From Panagrolaimus kolymaensis (taxonomy: Eukaryota; Nematoda; Chromadorea; Rhabditida; Panagrolaimidae): a stretch of 64,000 nt of DNA. The stretch lies in NCBI GenBank assembly GCA_028622995.1, contig JAJQJQ010000045.1:930001-994000 (forward strand). Direction: 5' to 3'. Made by a program: the position numbers and the translations under genes. This document shows positions 20,627-34,773 of this stretch, one piece after another; the first letter of the stretch is position 1, and each line of letters starts with the position of its first letter. The notes below the pieces were generated by a model. The model did not search any database. It was given only the letters and a program-made list of their open reading frames with translations, and had not been told where the DNA came from.

Positions 20627-23600
20627 TCCAAAGGTTTGTTTGTGAATATGATAAATACCCTGAAACACAAGTTGATGAAAGAAATGTTTAACGAGACATT
20701 GACGACAAAAGTGTAAAAATATGAAAACACGTAGATTGTAGTTGCGCAAGAAGAAACTACGAGAAATGAAAGAAGAAGAAAAACACGCGTGAATGAATGA
20801 ACGAATTTTTTTGGTTGTTTGTTGGAACTTGTTTTTTTCATATTTTTTTTTATTGAACGTAAAATGGTTTAACGTTAGACAAACGCAAAGAAGAACATGG
20901 AAATGGTGTAATGTTAGTGATTGTTGGTCAAAAACGATTTTAAAATGGAAAAACACGGATACTTCAAGAATGAAAAATAAGGAAAGCTTTAAAAAAGTTT
21001 TAGCAACAACAGTGGCAGCAGCGGCATTCCATGAAATTTGGCAAAAAGTAAAATCATCGCAAAAAAAAGTTTGCCTTCATTTTTTTTTGATACAAAATTT
21101 GAATTTCTCAAAAAAGCATTCATTGTTTTCGAACATTCATTCAAAGCTATGCTAATAAAAATAAGGCATTCTAAAATAAAAAATTAGTAATAACCTATTA
21201 CCCAAAGCATGCAGCTAAAAGCAGCAACTATTTACAGATGAATGATATTTTATGAATCAAAGCACTAATTTTTTTTTTTTGCGCAATATTTTTTTGGTTA
21301 AATAACTAAACTAAAATTTAACCACCATAATTAAAAAGTATGAACAATTTATGTGTTAACCGACCACCTCCTCCTCCACAGCCGACACATGAATGACACA
21401 AAATATTAAAACTAAAGTCTTAAATAACTAAGAAACTTGGGAAATAGAATTTTTTTTTAATTTCGTCAAAGATGATCAGAAACTCTAAAGTAACTATAAA
21501 CACGCAGTCAAAAATTATGTTCACGCACATACATTCAGACATTCAATAAATAAATCATATAAAAAAAGGCGAAGATGAAATATGTAATAATAATAATAAA
21601 ATTTATTGGTTATTACCAACCAACCATCCATCGTTGTTTTCATTCATGGAACTTAGATGGAAACTTTTCTGATGAAAAACTAAAACTAGAAAGTTTTTTT
21701 TTTGGAGGAAAAAGGAAGCAAAAAAGACACGGAGAAGATAATATTGCTTTCGTAAAATTCGTGAAAAAAGAATATCCATCAAAAAAATAAATATGTAAAT
21801 ATATTAGATAGTTGTTATAAATGGTTTTAATGTCACGCAAAAAAAACTTCTTTAAGCTACAATATTTTACAAATTTTGAAAGAAGGATAAAGTGGATTAT
21901 GAAAAAAACGATAAAAGCAGGCGACTAACAACAAACACGTACATATTAAAAGCAAATTTTTGCGCACACGCAATTTTTTATGGTTTTTTAGTTAGTTCCT
22001 TCTCATTTTTTTTTGACGAAGGCGAAAGAAAGAAGAAAAAAACTTGTCTTCTGGAAAAAAATAAAAAGGATTTTGATTTCAAACGACTTCCATCATGATT
22101 GGCAGCAGGAATAAAGAACGAAGAACGAACACTGCGCAACAGCAAAAATGAATGGAATTAAAAAAAAATTTTATACATATTTTTGTTTGAGGAATAAAAA
22201 ATGTGTAAACCGCCGCCGATGGATGAAGGAAGAAAGAACGAAAAAAAAAAAAATAAAGGTGAAAGAAAAAAAGAGAGAAGAAGTAAAGAAAGTTGAATGC
22301 GTGGTCGTGTACTACCTTTTTTTAGAAGAAGAAGAAAAAAGGTTGAAACAGAATATTATTTATTATTTATTGATCAAGCAAATAATAAAAGAACGTTAAA
22401 GTAAGGAGAAGAAAAAAAAGAAGGAATGCTCTGTTAAAAAAATAAAAATGTGGCTTTTTCCGTTATAACAAAATTTTTTTTAGCAGAGCAAAAGTCCAAA
22501 AAAATTTTTAGAAATCCACATATTTTGTTTAGCCTAAAAATCTAGCGTTGAAGTAACTTTTTTTGGAGGCCAAAGAAGATGGATGTAGCTTCAAAAAAAT
22601 AAAGCAAGATTTTTTATTTGTCGAAAACACAAAACTTTTAACAAGTTTGACTGTCAAAAAAATAATAAAAAATGAGGATATTTTTTCTTCGACCGAGGAC
22701 GAAACCAAAAAGAAAGAAAGAAAAGAAAAGTGTTTTTTTTGTTCATCTAAAAGTTCAATCAAAAAAAAATAACAAAACATTGCTTTTTCAAAAAACTCTA
22801 ACTAACAAACACAACAGCAACAACCATTTTTTTTTTCAGCCAACTCGGTTCAATCATTGTCCAAGAAAACTTAAAATTAATCGAAAAACATAAACACAGA
22901 CTTTTATTTCTTACTTCAAAACTTAACTCAAAGACTTAATTCCGGAAATTTACTGACTTATTTTAATTGAAAAAAAAGAAGAAATCTTTCTAAACTTCAT
23001 TAAGAAAAAAATTTCCAATACCAAAAAAATGATGGGGAAATGATTACAAAACAACTTTGCTAATTCTGCCATTTTTTGCTGGCGTTTTCGTCAATAATTA
23101 TTTTTTTCTCCTTTCGATGAAATTGAAAATGGCAAAAGCAAAATAAAATTAAAAAACGTGAAAAATTTAAAAATAAAAATTGAGACATGGATTATGCTTC
23201 TTTTTTTTCTCAAAATTGGGAGTACAGAAATGGCAAAAGATAAAAAGCGGAAACAAAGTGACGCAGCAGAAAAAATAAATAAACTAAAAAAGAGTAATAG
23301 GGTAGTTTAGTTTTTTTTGTTGTTTTTATAATGACTAATAATGATAAATGGTATTTTTTGGAAAAAGCACAATAAAAAAATTAACGTTACATAAAAATGT
23401 GTCATTTTTGTATTTAGTCATATTTATGAAGGAAAAAAGGGACTTTTAAAAAACTAATAAGCTTCAGAGACACAACGACGACGATGAATCAAGATTTTTT
23501 GCTTGCCGATCAATTTCATCCAAAAAAGAAAAATGTTTCATAAAAAATTTCAAAGTATTTTTTTTTATATTTTGTAGTTTCACTACGAACCTACAAGGTT

Positions 23601-26041
23601 AATAATTGGGTTTACGTTTTACTTTTTTACAAGGTTTTACTAACCACAAAATAAAAATTAAAGCCATCCACCAAAGTTTTTTTTGCCCTCACTTAGTTCC
23701 AAAACTCTTTTAGACTCACATAAAACTAAAAAAAATAAGTTTTTTTAGCAGCAATAAACACGTTTTTGTTTTCTCTGTCCACATAAATAATTTCTGCCAT
23801 AGAACAACTTGAAAGTCAGTGAGTCCTAGATACTACTTACTACCTACCTAGTCTATTTGGTGGAAAAGGTGACGTAGTCAGTCGTCTGTCTTTCTTCTGC
23901 ATAGTTTTTTTTTGTTTCCTACGCAATGATGCAAACAGAATAAAAAAAATCAAAAAGAAAGAAAAGAAAAAATGAATGCAATTGAGCGGCGAGCGAACAA
24001 CTAGCAATATGTTGGCGACGTCGTTGTTGATCAAGGAAAAAGAAAAAAAGGTAGTAAACCACCGCCACCAATAAACATCCAGCAAGCAAGCATCCATCGT
24101 TGTTGTCGTCTAAGAAAAAGATCAACGAAGCAAGCAGAAAAGAAGAAACGAGAAAAAAGTGACACTTTTGTCACCAAAGAAAAAAAAGAAGGAAGGAAGC
24201 AATCGAATCAAAATAAAGCACATACTTGTTTGGTTTAATTTTTTTTATTCATCCATGATGAACGACAAGTTTAAAAAAAAAGCTAGAAATTTTGTGGAGA
24301 TAAAAAAAAGTGGAAAAGGTTCAAAGAAAATTAGTGAGAGAAGAAGAAAGAAAAAAACAAATTAATTTTATTAATAAAAACCATGATTAAGCGAAACACG
24401 AATAAAATAAATAAATATATAATCCAAGGTAGTTAAAAGTTATAGTTGATTGCTTCTTTTATTTTTTGATATTTTGGTTTAATGATTCGAAGAAGAAGAA
24501 AAAAAAACGAAACAAGTGAATCCGTGGTTTTCTTAAAAATTTGACCTCATTGAACAACGACGATGACTTTTATGTTTCCTCGCGCTATAGTCGAATCGAA
24601 TCCAACTTTGTGAAGGCTTTAACCCATAACAAAAACTACCCTGGCTTCGATTCAGCCACCAGCAAACTCTAAACTATGAAAATAAGCAGCAATAAATTTC
24701 ATGCAAGCATCAACAGTTTCAGCTGCTGCTACCCATGTTCTTCACTCTCCATAAACGCATAAAAAAACTCTTCTTTTTTTCTTGCCCCAGACAATGAACA
24801 CACACACAAAAAAAGCAAGAGCCTTATCAACCAATTGTGACTCCAGGTAATTAAAACCTTAAACTATAATTCCTAAAAAAAATAGCATATCATCATATTT
24901 TTGCCTTATATTACATCATCTGAACACACAGAGAAAAAACATAAAATTCCACAACTTTCCAAGCACCAACATCCGCAAAAAAACTAATGACTTTGCTCAA
25001 CGTTAAAGTTAGTTAGTTTTTAAAAAAATTGCACATAACTTAGTTGTTTTCACGTATGTCGCCAGTGACGACGACTATGTACAAAATTTAATAAAGTAAT
25101 AATAAACACAAATTAAATTGTTATCGAATGGAGAAAAAAAGTAAGAAAGTTTTATCAAAGTTGTTTTTTAACACAAAAGGGAAAAATTTAATATTCTCCA
25201 AGCAGCAGCAAACAAAAAACAAAGTGGAGCTGTTTTTTTTCGATTAAAGTAACCAGTTCAATAAAAGATAAGAAAGATAAAAGAAATTTCTTTGATTTGA
25301 TTAGAAAAAAAAGCGGTAGTGATAAAGAAAAAAGTAAAAGTTTGACAGATAAAAAAAATTTTACATGCAAACACAACAAACACCCGGAAGAGAAGAAACA
25401 AGTTCTTTTAACTCTGGTTGCTGGTTGTTGGTTAGAGTTCCTGGAGGCAATGAAATAAATATATTCTCTCGCATACGCAAGCATTGCAAGTAAATAGAAA
25501 AAACATGAAAGACATTAGAAATTCGTTTTGAGATTTTTTATATTTAAGAATTTGAAGAATAAAAAAACTTGGGAATAGCTGTGAATATTGGAATATCCCT
25601 AATGTTAGACATGAGCAGTAGAGGAGAAAAAAAAGATGTCAAACACATACATATTATTAATTTTTGATAAACTTCAGAATAAAATATTATTGAAAAAAGC
25701 TTTACTAAAATGTTGGCAGAAAGCTGAAAGTCTTATCTATGGCAATCATAAATTCTTTTTTCGGCTATAAATAAACTTATATATAAAAATGCATAATTCA
25801 TATGTAAAAGCAAAAGCTTTATGGACTTACATTATTAGTGTTTTGAATTCATGGATGATGAACATGCCCAAAAAAACTGTATTTTACAGTTTCAAACACA
25901 TTCATTGGCTATTTGAACACTAATGACAATGATCCATCGAAGCTAAAAAATAAAGTTTTTTAGTTCCATCAATTTTCAAAGCAAACGCAATCCTTTTTTC
26001 TTGCTTTGAAACACTTTTAATTAATATTTAATCCATTCAAA
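20627..26041. other. 5.4-kb gene-poor interval
   Basis: AT-rich DNA with many A and T runs and short GAA, AAC and GAC repeats. Open frames on both strands are Lys- or Phe-rich and lack splice support. I found no tRNA, no recognisable coding exon and no mobile-element ends. It probably includes promoters of the SLC10-type gene and RECQL. Confidence 0.5.
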
Positions 26042-28868
26042 ATGACATCATCAAATCCGGGTAAAAGGCTCAATGATGAATTGGCAGAAGTCAACGATGA
26101 AATATCAACGGTTACAACAGAAATTCGAAGCCTTCAAAAGCGTAAAAATGAATTGATTGAAAGAAAGCAAAATGTTTGTTTTTCCTTTAAAAATTTTTTT
26201 GACTTTGAACTAATCCTTCCAATTATTTTTAGCTTCAACGAAGAATCGATGATCGAAATATTGCTTTAGCTGAAGATCATACATCATGGGAGAAGGACAC
26301 ATTTCCATGGTCAGAAAAAGCAAAGAAAATTCTCAAAGATGTTTTCAAACTTGATACCTTTCGTCCACTTCAAAAATCTGTTATTAATGTCATTTTGAGC
26401 GGAGAAGACTGCATGATTATTATGTCGACAGGTGGTGGAAAATCGTTATGCTATCAATTGCCAGCTATTTTACAAAAAGGTATGATTTTAACGAACTTGG
26501 AAAACTATGAATATATCAAAAACTTTTTTAGGTATCACTCTTGTTGTTTCACCATTGATTTCGCTTATTCAAGATCAACTGATGCAACTAGAAAAGCTAG
26601 GAATTGAAGCTGTTACTCTTAATCAAAGTACTTCCAAAGAAGAAGTTTGTCATTGTTTTTCTTGCTATTTTTACTAAATGTGTGCTTTTTATAGGTAAAC
26701 CGAATCCAAAATGCTCTGACAGATGACAAATCAAATCTTCGACTAGTTTATGTTACACCAGAAAAGCTTGCTAAAAGCAAACGATTTATGAGTAAACTTG
26801 AAAAATGTGCTGAACTCAAACGTCTTAAAGTATCCGTTTCACTTTCACTAACTTAATCATCCATCTACCAATTCCTTTTTCAGCTGATTGCTATTGATGA
26901 AATTCATTGCTGCTCACAATGGGGACATGATTTTCGTCCAGATTACAAATTTCTTCACATGTTAAAGAAGCAACTAAAGAACGTCCCAATTTTGGGTTTA
27001 ACTGCAACAGCAACTTCCAACGTTTTAGCTGATGTTAAAGATATCCTTGGAATTCAAAGTTCGATTGTTTTGAGAGCTGGTTTCAATCGTGAAAACTTAT
27101 TTTATGAAGTTCGACTCAAGCCATCATCAGCTGAAGAAGTAATGAACGATCTCGTGAAATTAATCAATAAGAAATTCAAAGATCAAAGTGGAATTATTTA
27201 TTGTTTCTCAAGAAAGGAATGCGAAGATCTAGCTGTTCAGTTACAGTATGTTTGAAACTATGACTAACATCATTTACATTTTTTTAACTTTTAGATCACG
27301 TGGTATTCCATCTGGTGCTTATCATGCAAACATGGAACCTCCTCAACGTTCTCGATGTCATGAAAGATGGATTTCTGGTAAAATTCGTGTCATTGTTGCA
27401 ACTGTGGCTTTTGGAATGGGTATTGATAAACCCAATGTTCGTTTTGTTATTCATCATTCATTATCAAAATCAATGGAAAACTACTATCAAGTTAGTGCCT
27501 TTTACTTTCTTTCTTCTAATCATACACATTTTTTTAGGAATCTGGTAGAGCTGGACGTGATGGTCAACCAGCTCATTGTATTCTCTATTACCGATTTACA
27601 GATGTCTTTCGAGTTTCAACGATGATTTGTACAGAAAAAACTGGGATTCAAAATTTGTATTCAATTGTTTCGTATGCTACGAAAGTATGTATGATTTCTT
27701 CTCTTCTTTCTTTTTACATTTTTACAACCAATGTGACCATGCAAGCTTATGCATTAAAAGGAAACATTTTTGTCGTTCTTCTCTTTATTTGGCTGATAGA
27801 ATTTTTGTGTTTGATTTGAGTCAACGAAGAAGAAGGAAAAATTGGGGTCAAACGTAAAATCAGTCATAAAAAAAACTAAAATAAGTCCAAAGTTTTAAGT
27901 GATAAGGAAAGAAATGCTTTGACATGGGCTAAAGCTACCGTATGTCATAACGTTATGGGAGGTTAAAGAGCTTTTAGTAGCAATGAAAGTTGAATATTTT
28001 TTCTAAGTTTTTGTTAACTGAGGATGTAATTACGGTATTCGTTGATTTTGTTTGCTCGTAAAGCAAGCTGTAGCTTTACTGTTTTTCGAAGCAGATTCCA
28101 TCACCTTTGTTTCTTGTTTTCTCGTTTTTGCAACTTGTGTTTTCGTTAATTTACTAATTCCTTCTTATTTTTCAGACTCACTCATGTCGTCATGTTATGA
28201 TCGCTGAACATTTCGATGAAACTTGGGATGAAACATGGTGCAACAAAATGTGTGATAATTGTGCTTCAAATAATGTCAAAAGTTCTAATGAAGAAAATGA
28301 TGTTGATCTTTCAAAATATATTGCATCTGCAAAAGAACTCATCGAATCACAAGTAAGTTCATACATATTTTAAAAATGTAAACATATTTTTGCATTTTTT
28401 TACCGCTCAAAAATATCAGCTGATTCTCTCTTTTTGGGTGGTACTAAAAGCAGCTTTTCCGGAAAACTAATAAGCTGACGTGGTTTTTAGAGTATTAATG
28501 AAAAAGGATCCGGACGAATAACTGCTCCAAAACTTGCTGAATTAATGGATAAGAAGTTCAAGGATATTAGTCGAGAAGGTGTTGAAAGAATTCTTGCAAC
28601 TTTGCTGCTTCAAGGATATATCGAAGAAGACTTCCATTTTACACCATATGCAATCATAAGTTACATCACCATGGGCTCAAGAGGAAAACTTCATAATGGT
28701 TCAACTTCAACGTTATCTCAGACATCGAATGCTGTTTCTGCAAGTTCTAACAAAGCAATGGGAAATACGAAGAAAAGAAGTGCAAATGAAACAACATCAA
28801 ACTCAAGCAGTAATAATGGAACAAAGAAAGTGAAAAAGAATGAACCTATGATTATTGAACTGATTTAA
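26042..28868 (+). CDS. RECQL: RecQ family ATP-dependent DNA helicase, RECQL (RecQ1) type
   Basis: Nine exons join in phase (26042-26173, 26233-26479, 26532-26644, 26695-26829, 26884-27245, 27295-27490, 27538-27684, 28176-28352, 28491-28868), giving about 628 residues. It unwinds DNA 3'-5' in replication-fork restart and repair, in the nucleus. Order: an N-terminal coiled-coil of RecQ1 type ([18 protein letters not shown]), motif 0 FRPLQ, Walker [19 protein letters not shown] box followed by [20 protein letters not shown], the second RecA lobe with [13 protein letters not shown] and [10 protein letters not shown], then a zinc subdomain (CxxxxxA...CNKMCDNC) and a winged-helix region ([19 protein letters not shown]). 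The tail is Ser/Asn/Lys-rich. The intron at 27685-28175 (491 nt) is about ten times the local norm. Similarity to vertebrate RECQL is strong throughout. Confidence 0.93.
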
Positions 28869-31800
28869 TATGTATAGATGGATTTGATTTTTTATGTATT
28901 TGTATAATTTTTTGTTGTATTTATCATTGTTGTTGTTTTACTTTGTATTGTTTATAAGCTAATAAAGGAATGTGGATGGGGCGTTGTTTAATGGTTTTTT
29001 TCGTACAGAAACATAAAGTTTTCCCTATTTTGCTTAGTTAGTACTATTAAAAAGCAGCATGATTCTTAGGCTCCATAAAGTCGGTGAGAGATAACTTATC
29101 ACATTTTTTCTCCTGATGATGCTTCTTCTTATCCACTTTACTTTTCTTTCTTTTCTTTTTGCTTTGCTTCCCATCCATTCATTTTTACGTTTTTCATCAA
29201 CAGTATGTTGAAAAACTTTTTTCTTCCTCTCTTGGAATTTATTGTTGCAGTTTTTATGTATTGAAATGATTGACTAGCAGCAGAAGCAATGCTAGCATTG
29301 GAGGAGTGAATGAATTCCTTTGCCCTTCTTGAAATTACTTTTTTACTTGTTCCATTGAACCAAAAGCAAGCTTGTTGATGATTGATCAATGAAGGAATAA
29401 GCCTATGATCGCTGCAGCTACATACATAATCGTTGTTGTGTTATCGAAATAGTTGAATTAGAAGAAGAGAGATTTGAAGTTATGGAGTTATGTATTTGGA
29501 AAAACTTTTTTAATCCTTTTTTTGAGAAAGAAGTGAGGGAGGTTGGTGGTGAAGGAGGTGATTAGGCAAGGTGGTCATGGCCACCAAGAAATAAAATGAC
29601 AATGATAATGGAATTGTTTCAACAAAATGAGAGAGAAAAAATCATTGTTTTCGGTTTTGCTTGTTTTTTAGCTTTCTTTGATTGAACTTTACAGTTTTAC
29701 ATATTTCTTTCATACTTGTTTAAATCTTTGGTAGCGTTCATTTTTTGTGCCATTTTTACATTTTGCACTCAACTTACTTTGTGCTTTTGTCAATTACAAG
29801 AAGTTTGAGAAGTTGTTGTTCCCAAAAATTTGAACTTTGTTATTAACCCAATGAGTTGGTGGAAAAATATTTGGCTTTTAGCTATATTTTATGAGAATCA
29901 ATTAAGAAGGTGGTGGCTTTTATTACGTCGCCAATTCCCCAGCTATTTTGCTTTACATCATTTCCCAAAGGAGAAAATTTGAAAAAGCACCAGCTTTGAA
30001 TTACCTAATTTTTATTTTTAGTTTTCAATGGAATGAACAAACTTTTTTTTGCACTTAAAAAAATCTAAAATTATGACTACTGAAGATTTTTTATTTTCTT
30101 TCTGTCTGATTTTATAAAATACTGAAACTTACCAACAACAACCATTAAGCTTTCGATCATTTTTAGCTTCCATGTTACCAATGAGAAAATGTGTGTGTTT
30201 CCATTCTTTCTTTTGTGTTAAGCATTTTTTCTTTTTCTTATTCTTTTCCCATTAATGCTTTTTTGTAAAAAACCATCTTCGTATTATTATTTGTTTCTTC
30301 TTGTCTCCTTTTTTGCTTGCTTGCTAGCTTTTATATGTATTATTATACAAAAGAAGACGAGGAAGAAGAAGAAGAAAGTTTTGCTTCTCAAACCACCAAA
30401 AAGACAAAAACCATGAAAATAAAAGATGGAAAAAAGTTTTTACGTTTATATATTTCTTTTAGGGTTTCTTCTTTGACGATAAAATTTTTTTACAATAATA
30501 AATAAAGAAACGAACGATCGAGGAATAAATGAAAAAAGAGAGGAAAAACGGGAATATGCATGTTTAGGATGGGATGGAATGCTTTTGACCCTGTATTTGC
30601 TGCTGCAGCAGCAGCTTCTTAGCTTCTTTTCATTGATAGTTTTTTTTCTTTCTCTTCTCTTGTTCCTTCTCAACCTTAATTTTCGTTGGTGTTGCTTTCT
30701 TCTCATGGATTTTTTTTTTATTTGTTAGCGATGGATGGGTATGTGAAAAAAAAAATCATAGAAGAAGCAATAACAATGGTTTTATTTTAAAAATGCAAAT
30801 GTGGGTTAGTTAGAAAAAATAAAATGGTAGTAAAAATCTTAGCTGCCATCCCAAAATAAAGATTGGAAGTTGAGAAAATTTTTGAGAATTCAAAATTGGG
30901 GATTACGATGGTGGAATTTTTTGCTCTCAAAACCTTTGATGCATCCAGCATGATTTATAAATACAATTTTTCATTTCACTTTAAAAAAAAGTTAGCTGCT
31001 TTAGAAATTTTCTAAAGTCTTGGGTGTTACATTAATATATTTTTATTTACTGCAAACTTTTTTTCTTTCTTTAACCACAATTTTGGTTCTTTTCTTTATC
31101 AATATGTTTATCACCCTCTCACACACTACTACCTCGAAAATGATGTTATGTTTATGTTAGTGATAATGATTTTTAGCCACCAAAATCACATTCACTTCCT
31201 TCCATGTGATTAAAAAGATGAAGATTTTTTTGGAAAAAAAAAATCCGTCACTTTCCTTTTTTACCAACAAAAAAAAACTAAAAGTTTTTCGAAGCAGCAT
31301 TCATTCCATTCCACAAGCTCCTCCTTCTCCACTCCTCCCTTCATTTTTTATGGTTGCCGCCGATATCGATGACCACCACCAAATTATTGGCCTTTCAATG
31401 GTCAAAGAAAAAAATTTTCCACCATTTTTTCAAAGAAAAAGTAAAACAAACATTTAGCATTTTTATTATCTTTTTTTTTTCTCAAGAAAAAAGACGGGTC
31501 AAAAACATGAAAAATATGTTAGCGGTCAATTTTTTTCTTCTTCTGACCATCGCCACCCACAATTTTTCTTCTTCTTTGCTGTAAGTTTTAGAAGCACACG
31601 ATGGAGATAAAGCTGCTTATCAATGACCTCTTTTTTGCAGCTAGAGTCCATGTTTATTCATGCCAAGAATTTTATCTACCTATTTATCGTTTTATTTATT
31701 TTTATTTTTTGATACGTACATATTTATATTTTCATCATGAAAAATCAGCAACAACTAACTCCACCTCAAAAAAAGAAAAAGAAAAATATTCATTCATGCT

Positions 31801-33736
31801 ATATTTTAACCTTCAATATCGGTTGCTTGCTTGCTTTAGTTTGTTGGATCTCCTCTCTTTTTTAGTTTTTTTTATTAATATAAAAAAATTTGCCAAGTTC
31901 AACTTTCGTTTATGAACACTTTTCAAATTTTTGATATTAATGTTGTTCATTGCGATTGGTTGGACTCGGCACTAAAAAAAGAACCAATAAATGATTATTA
32001 GAAAAAAATATGTAAATTTTCAAGCCTTTATCAAAGCAATAAATAATAATTAGAAGCAGCTATCATTCGTTTATTTACTTATTATTTTTTTTGCAACCGA
32101 AATAAAGAAGAAAAGAAAAAATGGAAGAATTTGTTTAATGGTTTATTATTTGAAGCTTCAATTTATGCTTTAATTAATTGAGGTAAATTTAAAACCATCA
32201 AAAAAAATGGCTAAAAACATAAAAATCCATCAACAACTAACTTAGTCATCGAAAATTAAAGTGATTGAGTTTTTTGTTTTGCTTGCTTTTTTTGTAATTT
32301 GGTGGATCCGCGGCTTTTTTTTTGGATCCAACAATAATGTTTCTTTAATTACTTGATTAATAATTTGGTTGTGAAGTTATCGGAAATAAAGTTTGAGATG
32401 ATTTCATACCTTGTTGTTGTGTTGCTGCTAGCATTGGCACGATTTTTTAACTTTGTAACTCACATTGTTGCTTTGTTTGAAGAAAGAAAACTAACTATGC
32501 CACATTGAGATTTCTGAAATCGCCGCTAACATTTTTCTCAAATTACGAGTTTTCTGAATGAAGAAATTGTAGCTGCAAGTATCTTTAAAAGTTTGCGAGG
32601 AATTTTAGTTATTCAAACAACAACAAAAATAGTTTTAATATTCGAGCAGCTAAAACTAATAAGGATCAAAGCTTTTCACGCGGGCTTTAATAAAATGGCT
32701 TTAAAAAAGTATGTAAAAACCATTAATTTGTTTGTTAATAAACTTATTTATTTCTTTGTTGTTGTTGTGATGACTTTCATTTCTTTGAATTCTTAGAATC
32801 CTTTTTTCATTAACACATACAAATAAAAGTTTTTATGTTTGTTGTTGTGATTGCTATTTATTAGTTCATTCAAGTTTTGAAAATAAATGGTTTCAACGAC
32901 CTGTTCTTGTTGTTGTTGCTTTGGCAGATGTTAAGCAAATACCGATATTACGATTGTTAGTAAATAAATGGTAAAAAATCATCGAAGGAGTAAGAAACCC
33001 ATAATTAGCTGCAGAATCCTCAACAAAAACAATGCTTGCAAAAAGTTAATGGAATTCAGAAAAGTTATCAATAGCAAAAGCTGTAACAATACAATGTCAT
33101 TCATTACCTTCTCAATCATTTTGTTTGATTAATTTTGGTAAAACCAAGTTTTTTTTAAATAGAGTAAATTTGATGCATGAAGGTACATAAAGGCGTTCTT
33201 CAACAAAAGCACATTTAAAGATTGATTGTTTGTTGTTGTAGCAAAATGGAAAAGAAGTTTAGGAATGAGAAGCAGCAACTCAATCAACAGCTAGCTAATA
33301 ACTAAATTCATAATCCTCCTCTTTATTAAAGAAAAAAATTGATTTTTCTAGTTAAAAAACACCATTTTTAGTTCATTAAACCATCTCCATCGATCAACAA
33401 CAAAGTTGATAAATCAAGCGAAATTTATGTAAGCTTTTTGCAATAAAAAAATATAAAAAGGAATATTCAGCTATCAAACTTGAAAGGGGAATAATAATAA
33501 AGAAGAGATAAAAGTGGCCCAATGTTTAGGCTAAAAATTAAACAAAAAAATTTCAAAAATTCTTTACACTTACAAAAGTTGAGGAAATGAAACAGCAAAA
33601 TTACACGCAAAAAAAAGATGCGATCGGACGTTTTCTTTCTCGGGTAAAAAAATGTTCACGACACGAAAAGGTGCGCCTGAATTTTTTTTATTAGAATGAA
33701 ACAAAGCAAAAGCAAAATCCATAAGATTGCGCAGCA
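28869..33736. other. 4.9-kb gene-poor interval
   Basis: AT-rich with GTT/AAC microsatellite-like runs and a CTGCTGCAGCAG palindrome near 30.6 kb. Apart from a possible 43-codon minus-strand frame (29047-29178), I see no supported gene, RNA or element. Confidence 0.5.
29047..29178 (-). CDS. Possible 43-residue basic protein or terminal exon
   Basis: The ATG at 29178 opens a frame with a Lys-rich start (KKKRKKSKVDKKKHH) and a balanced end (KLSLTDFMEPKNHAAF) before TAA. The tail composition looks protein-like rather than homopolymer-driven. Stops lie directly upstream in frame, so either this is the whole protein or the true upstream exon was not found. It is convergent with RECQL. No family recognised. 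Confidence 0.25.
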   Translation of the reverse strand: MDGKQSKKKRKKSKVDKKKHHQEKKCDKLSLTDFMEPKNHAAF

Positions 33737-34773
33737 ATGGTTGAAGTAACAATCAAAAAAAAAAGAAGGCGTGGAAGCCGAAAAGTCAAGAAAGAAGAAA
33801 AAGAAGCAATATTTTATGCTGATTTTAAATCACCTCAACCTTCATCATGTAAGTTTTGGTACTTTTTTTTATTTCCTAAAATTTTAAAACAACATTTTTA
33901 GGGTTACCACTAGACTGGAACAACAAATTTGGAGAGAAATTTGAAAAACATCGTGAAAAGCTATGTGGCTCCAGAATCAAAGCTCATGATTTCTCGACCT
34001 TAAATCCTCAACAATGGTTAAACGGTAATTTTTTTACTATTTCTTCCTTTTTGACTAAAATTTTTCCATGCCTTTTTAGACATTATCATTGAAAGTTATC
34101 TGGATCTCATCTCTCAACGGTCAAAATCAATTTCATCAAATTCAAGCTTACCTAAAGTATGTTTTTTTAATATTATAAGAAACCGCTTAAGATTTTTGCG
34201 TCAATTTATTGTTCATTTTTAGGTTTTCAATTTCAATTGCCGTTTCTATAATAATTACATCAGAAGTGAAGAAAAAGACGAGAACTGGATCAGTGTAAAC
34301 ATCTTTGACTATGATATGCTTTTGCTTCCTATCAACATCAACAACAATCACATGACGATGATTATTATTAATCTCAGCGCAAAAATCATTGGTGGCTTTG
34401 ATTCCTCAAGTCATGATAATATTAAATATCTTGAACGTGTCAGGTTAGTGTAAATTTTATTTCTTTTCAAACGCTTTGTATTCCTTATTTTAGAAATTTT
34501 ATGGTTGAACAAGCTCGACGTCAAAATCTTGAGTATGAAGATTGGGAAATTTTTAATGATAAGGTATGGTTTTCAAATAACACTTTCCATTCTTTAAATA
34601 CTCTTCATTTTTAGTGTCCTCAACAAATGAATTGGTATGACTGTGGAGTTTATGCTTGTCAATTTGCTCAATTCTTCTCGAAGAAAGTAAAACCAGAACT
34701 TCGTCAAGTGGAAATGAATTACTTTCGCAAAAAAATGAAGTATGAACTTCTTACAGGAAAACTTCTCGATTAA
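33737..34773 (+). CDS. Ulp1/SENP-type cysteine protease (peptidase family C48)
   Basis: Six exons join in phase: 33737-33848, 33902-34024, 34080-34156, 34223-34443, 34494-34563 and 34615-34773, giving 253 residues. After a basic N-terminus (IKKKRRRGSRKVKK, a likely nuclear signal) comes a single C48 fold: LNPQQWLND (the usual W-L-N-D entry motif), a catalytic His in NNHMTMIIINLS, the catalytic Asp 17 residues later in GGFDSS, and the oxyanion Gln and nucleophile Cys in CPQQMNWYDCGVYACQF. All catalytic residues are therefore present. It is predicted to cleave SUMO or a related modifier (NEDD8) from precursors or conjugates. The size is that of a catalytic domain with little extra. SENP-type versus NEDP1-type cannot be settled by eye. 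Confidence 0.88.

Noticed and set aside
34320..34400. The C48 protease seemed to lack its catalytic Asp, because the residue in the common H-W-x-x-x-x-x-D position is Asn.
   Set aside because: The catalytic Asp of this family lies 17 residues after the His; here that residue is the Asp of GGFDSS, so the triad is complete.
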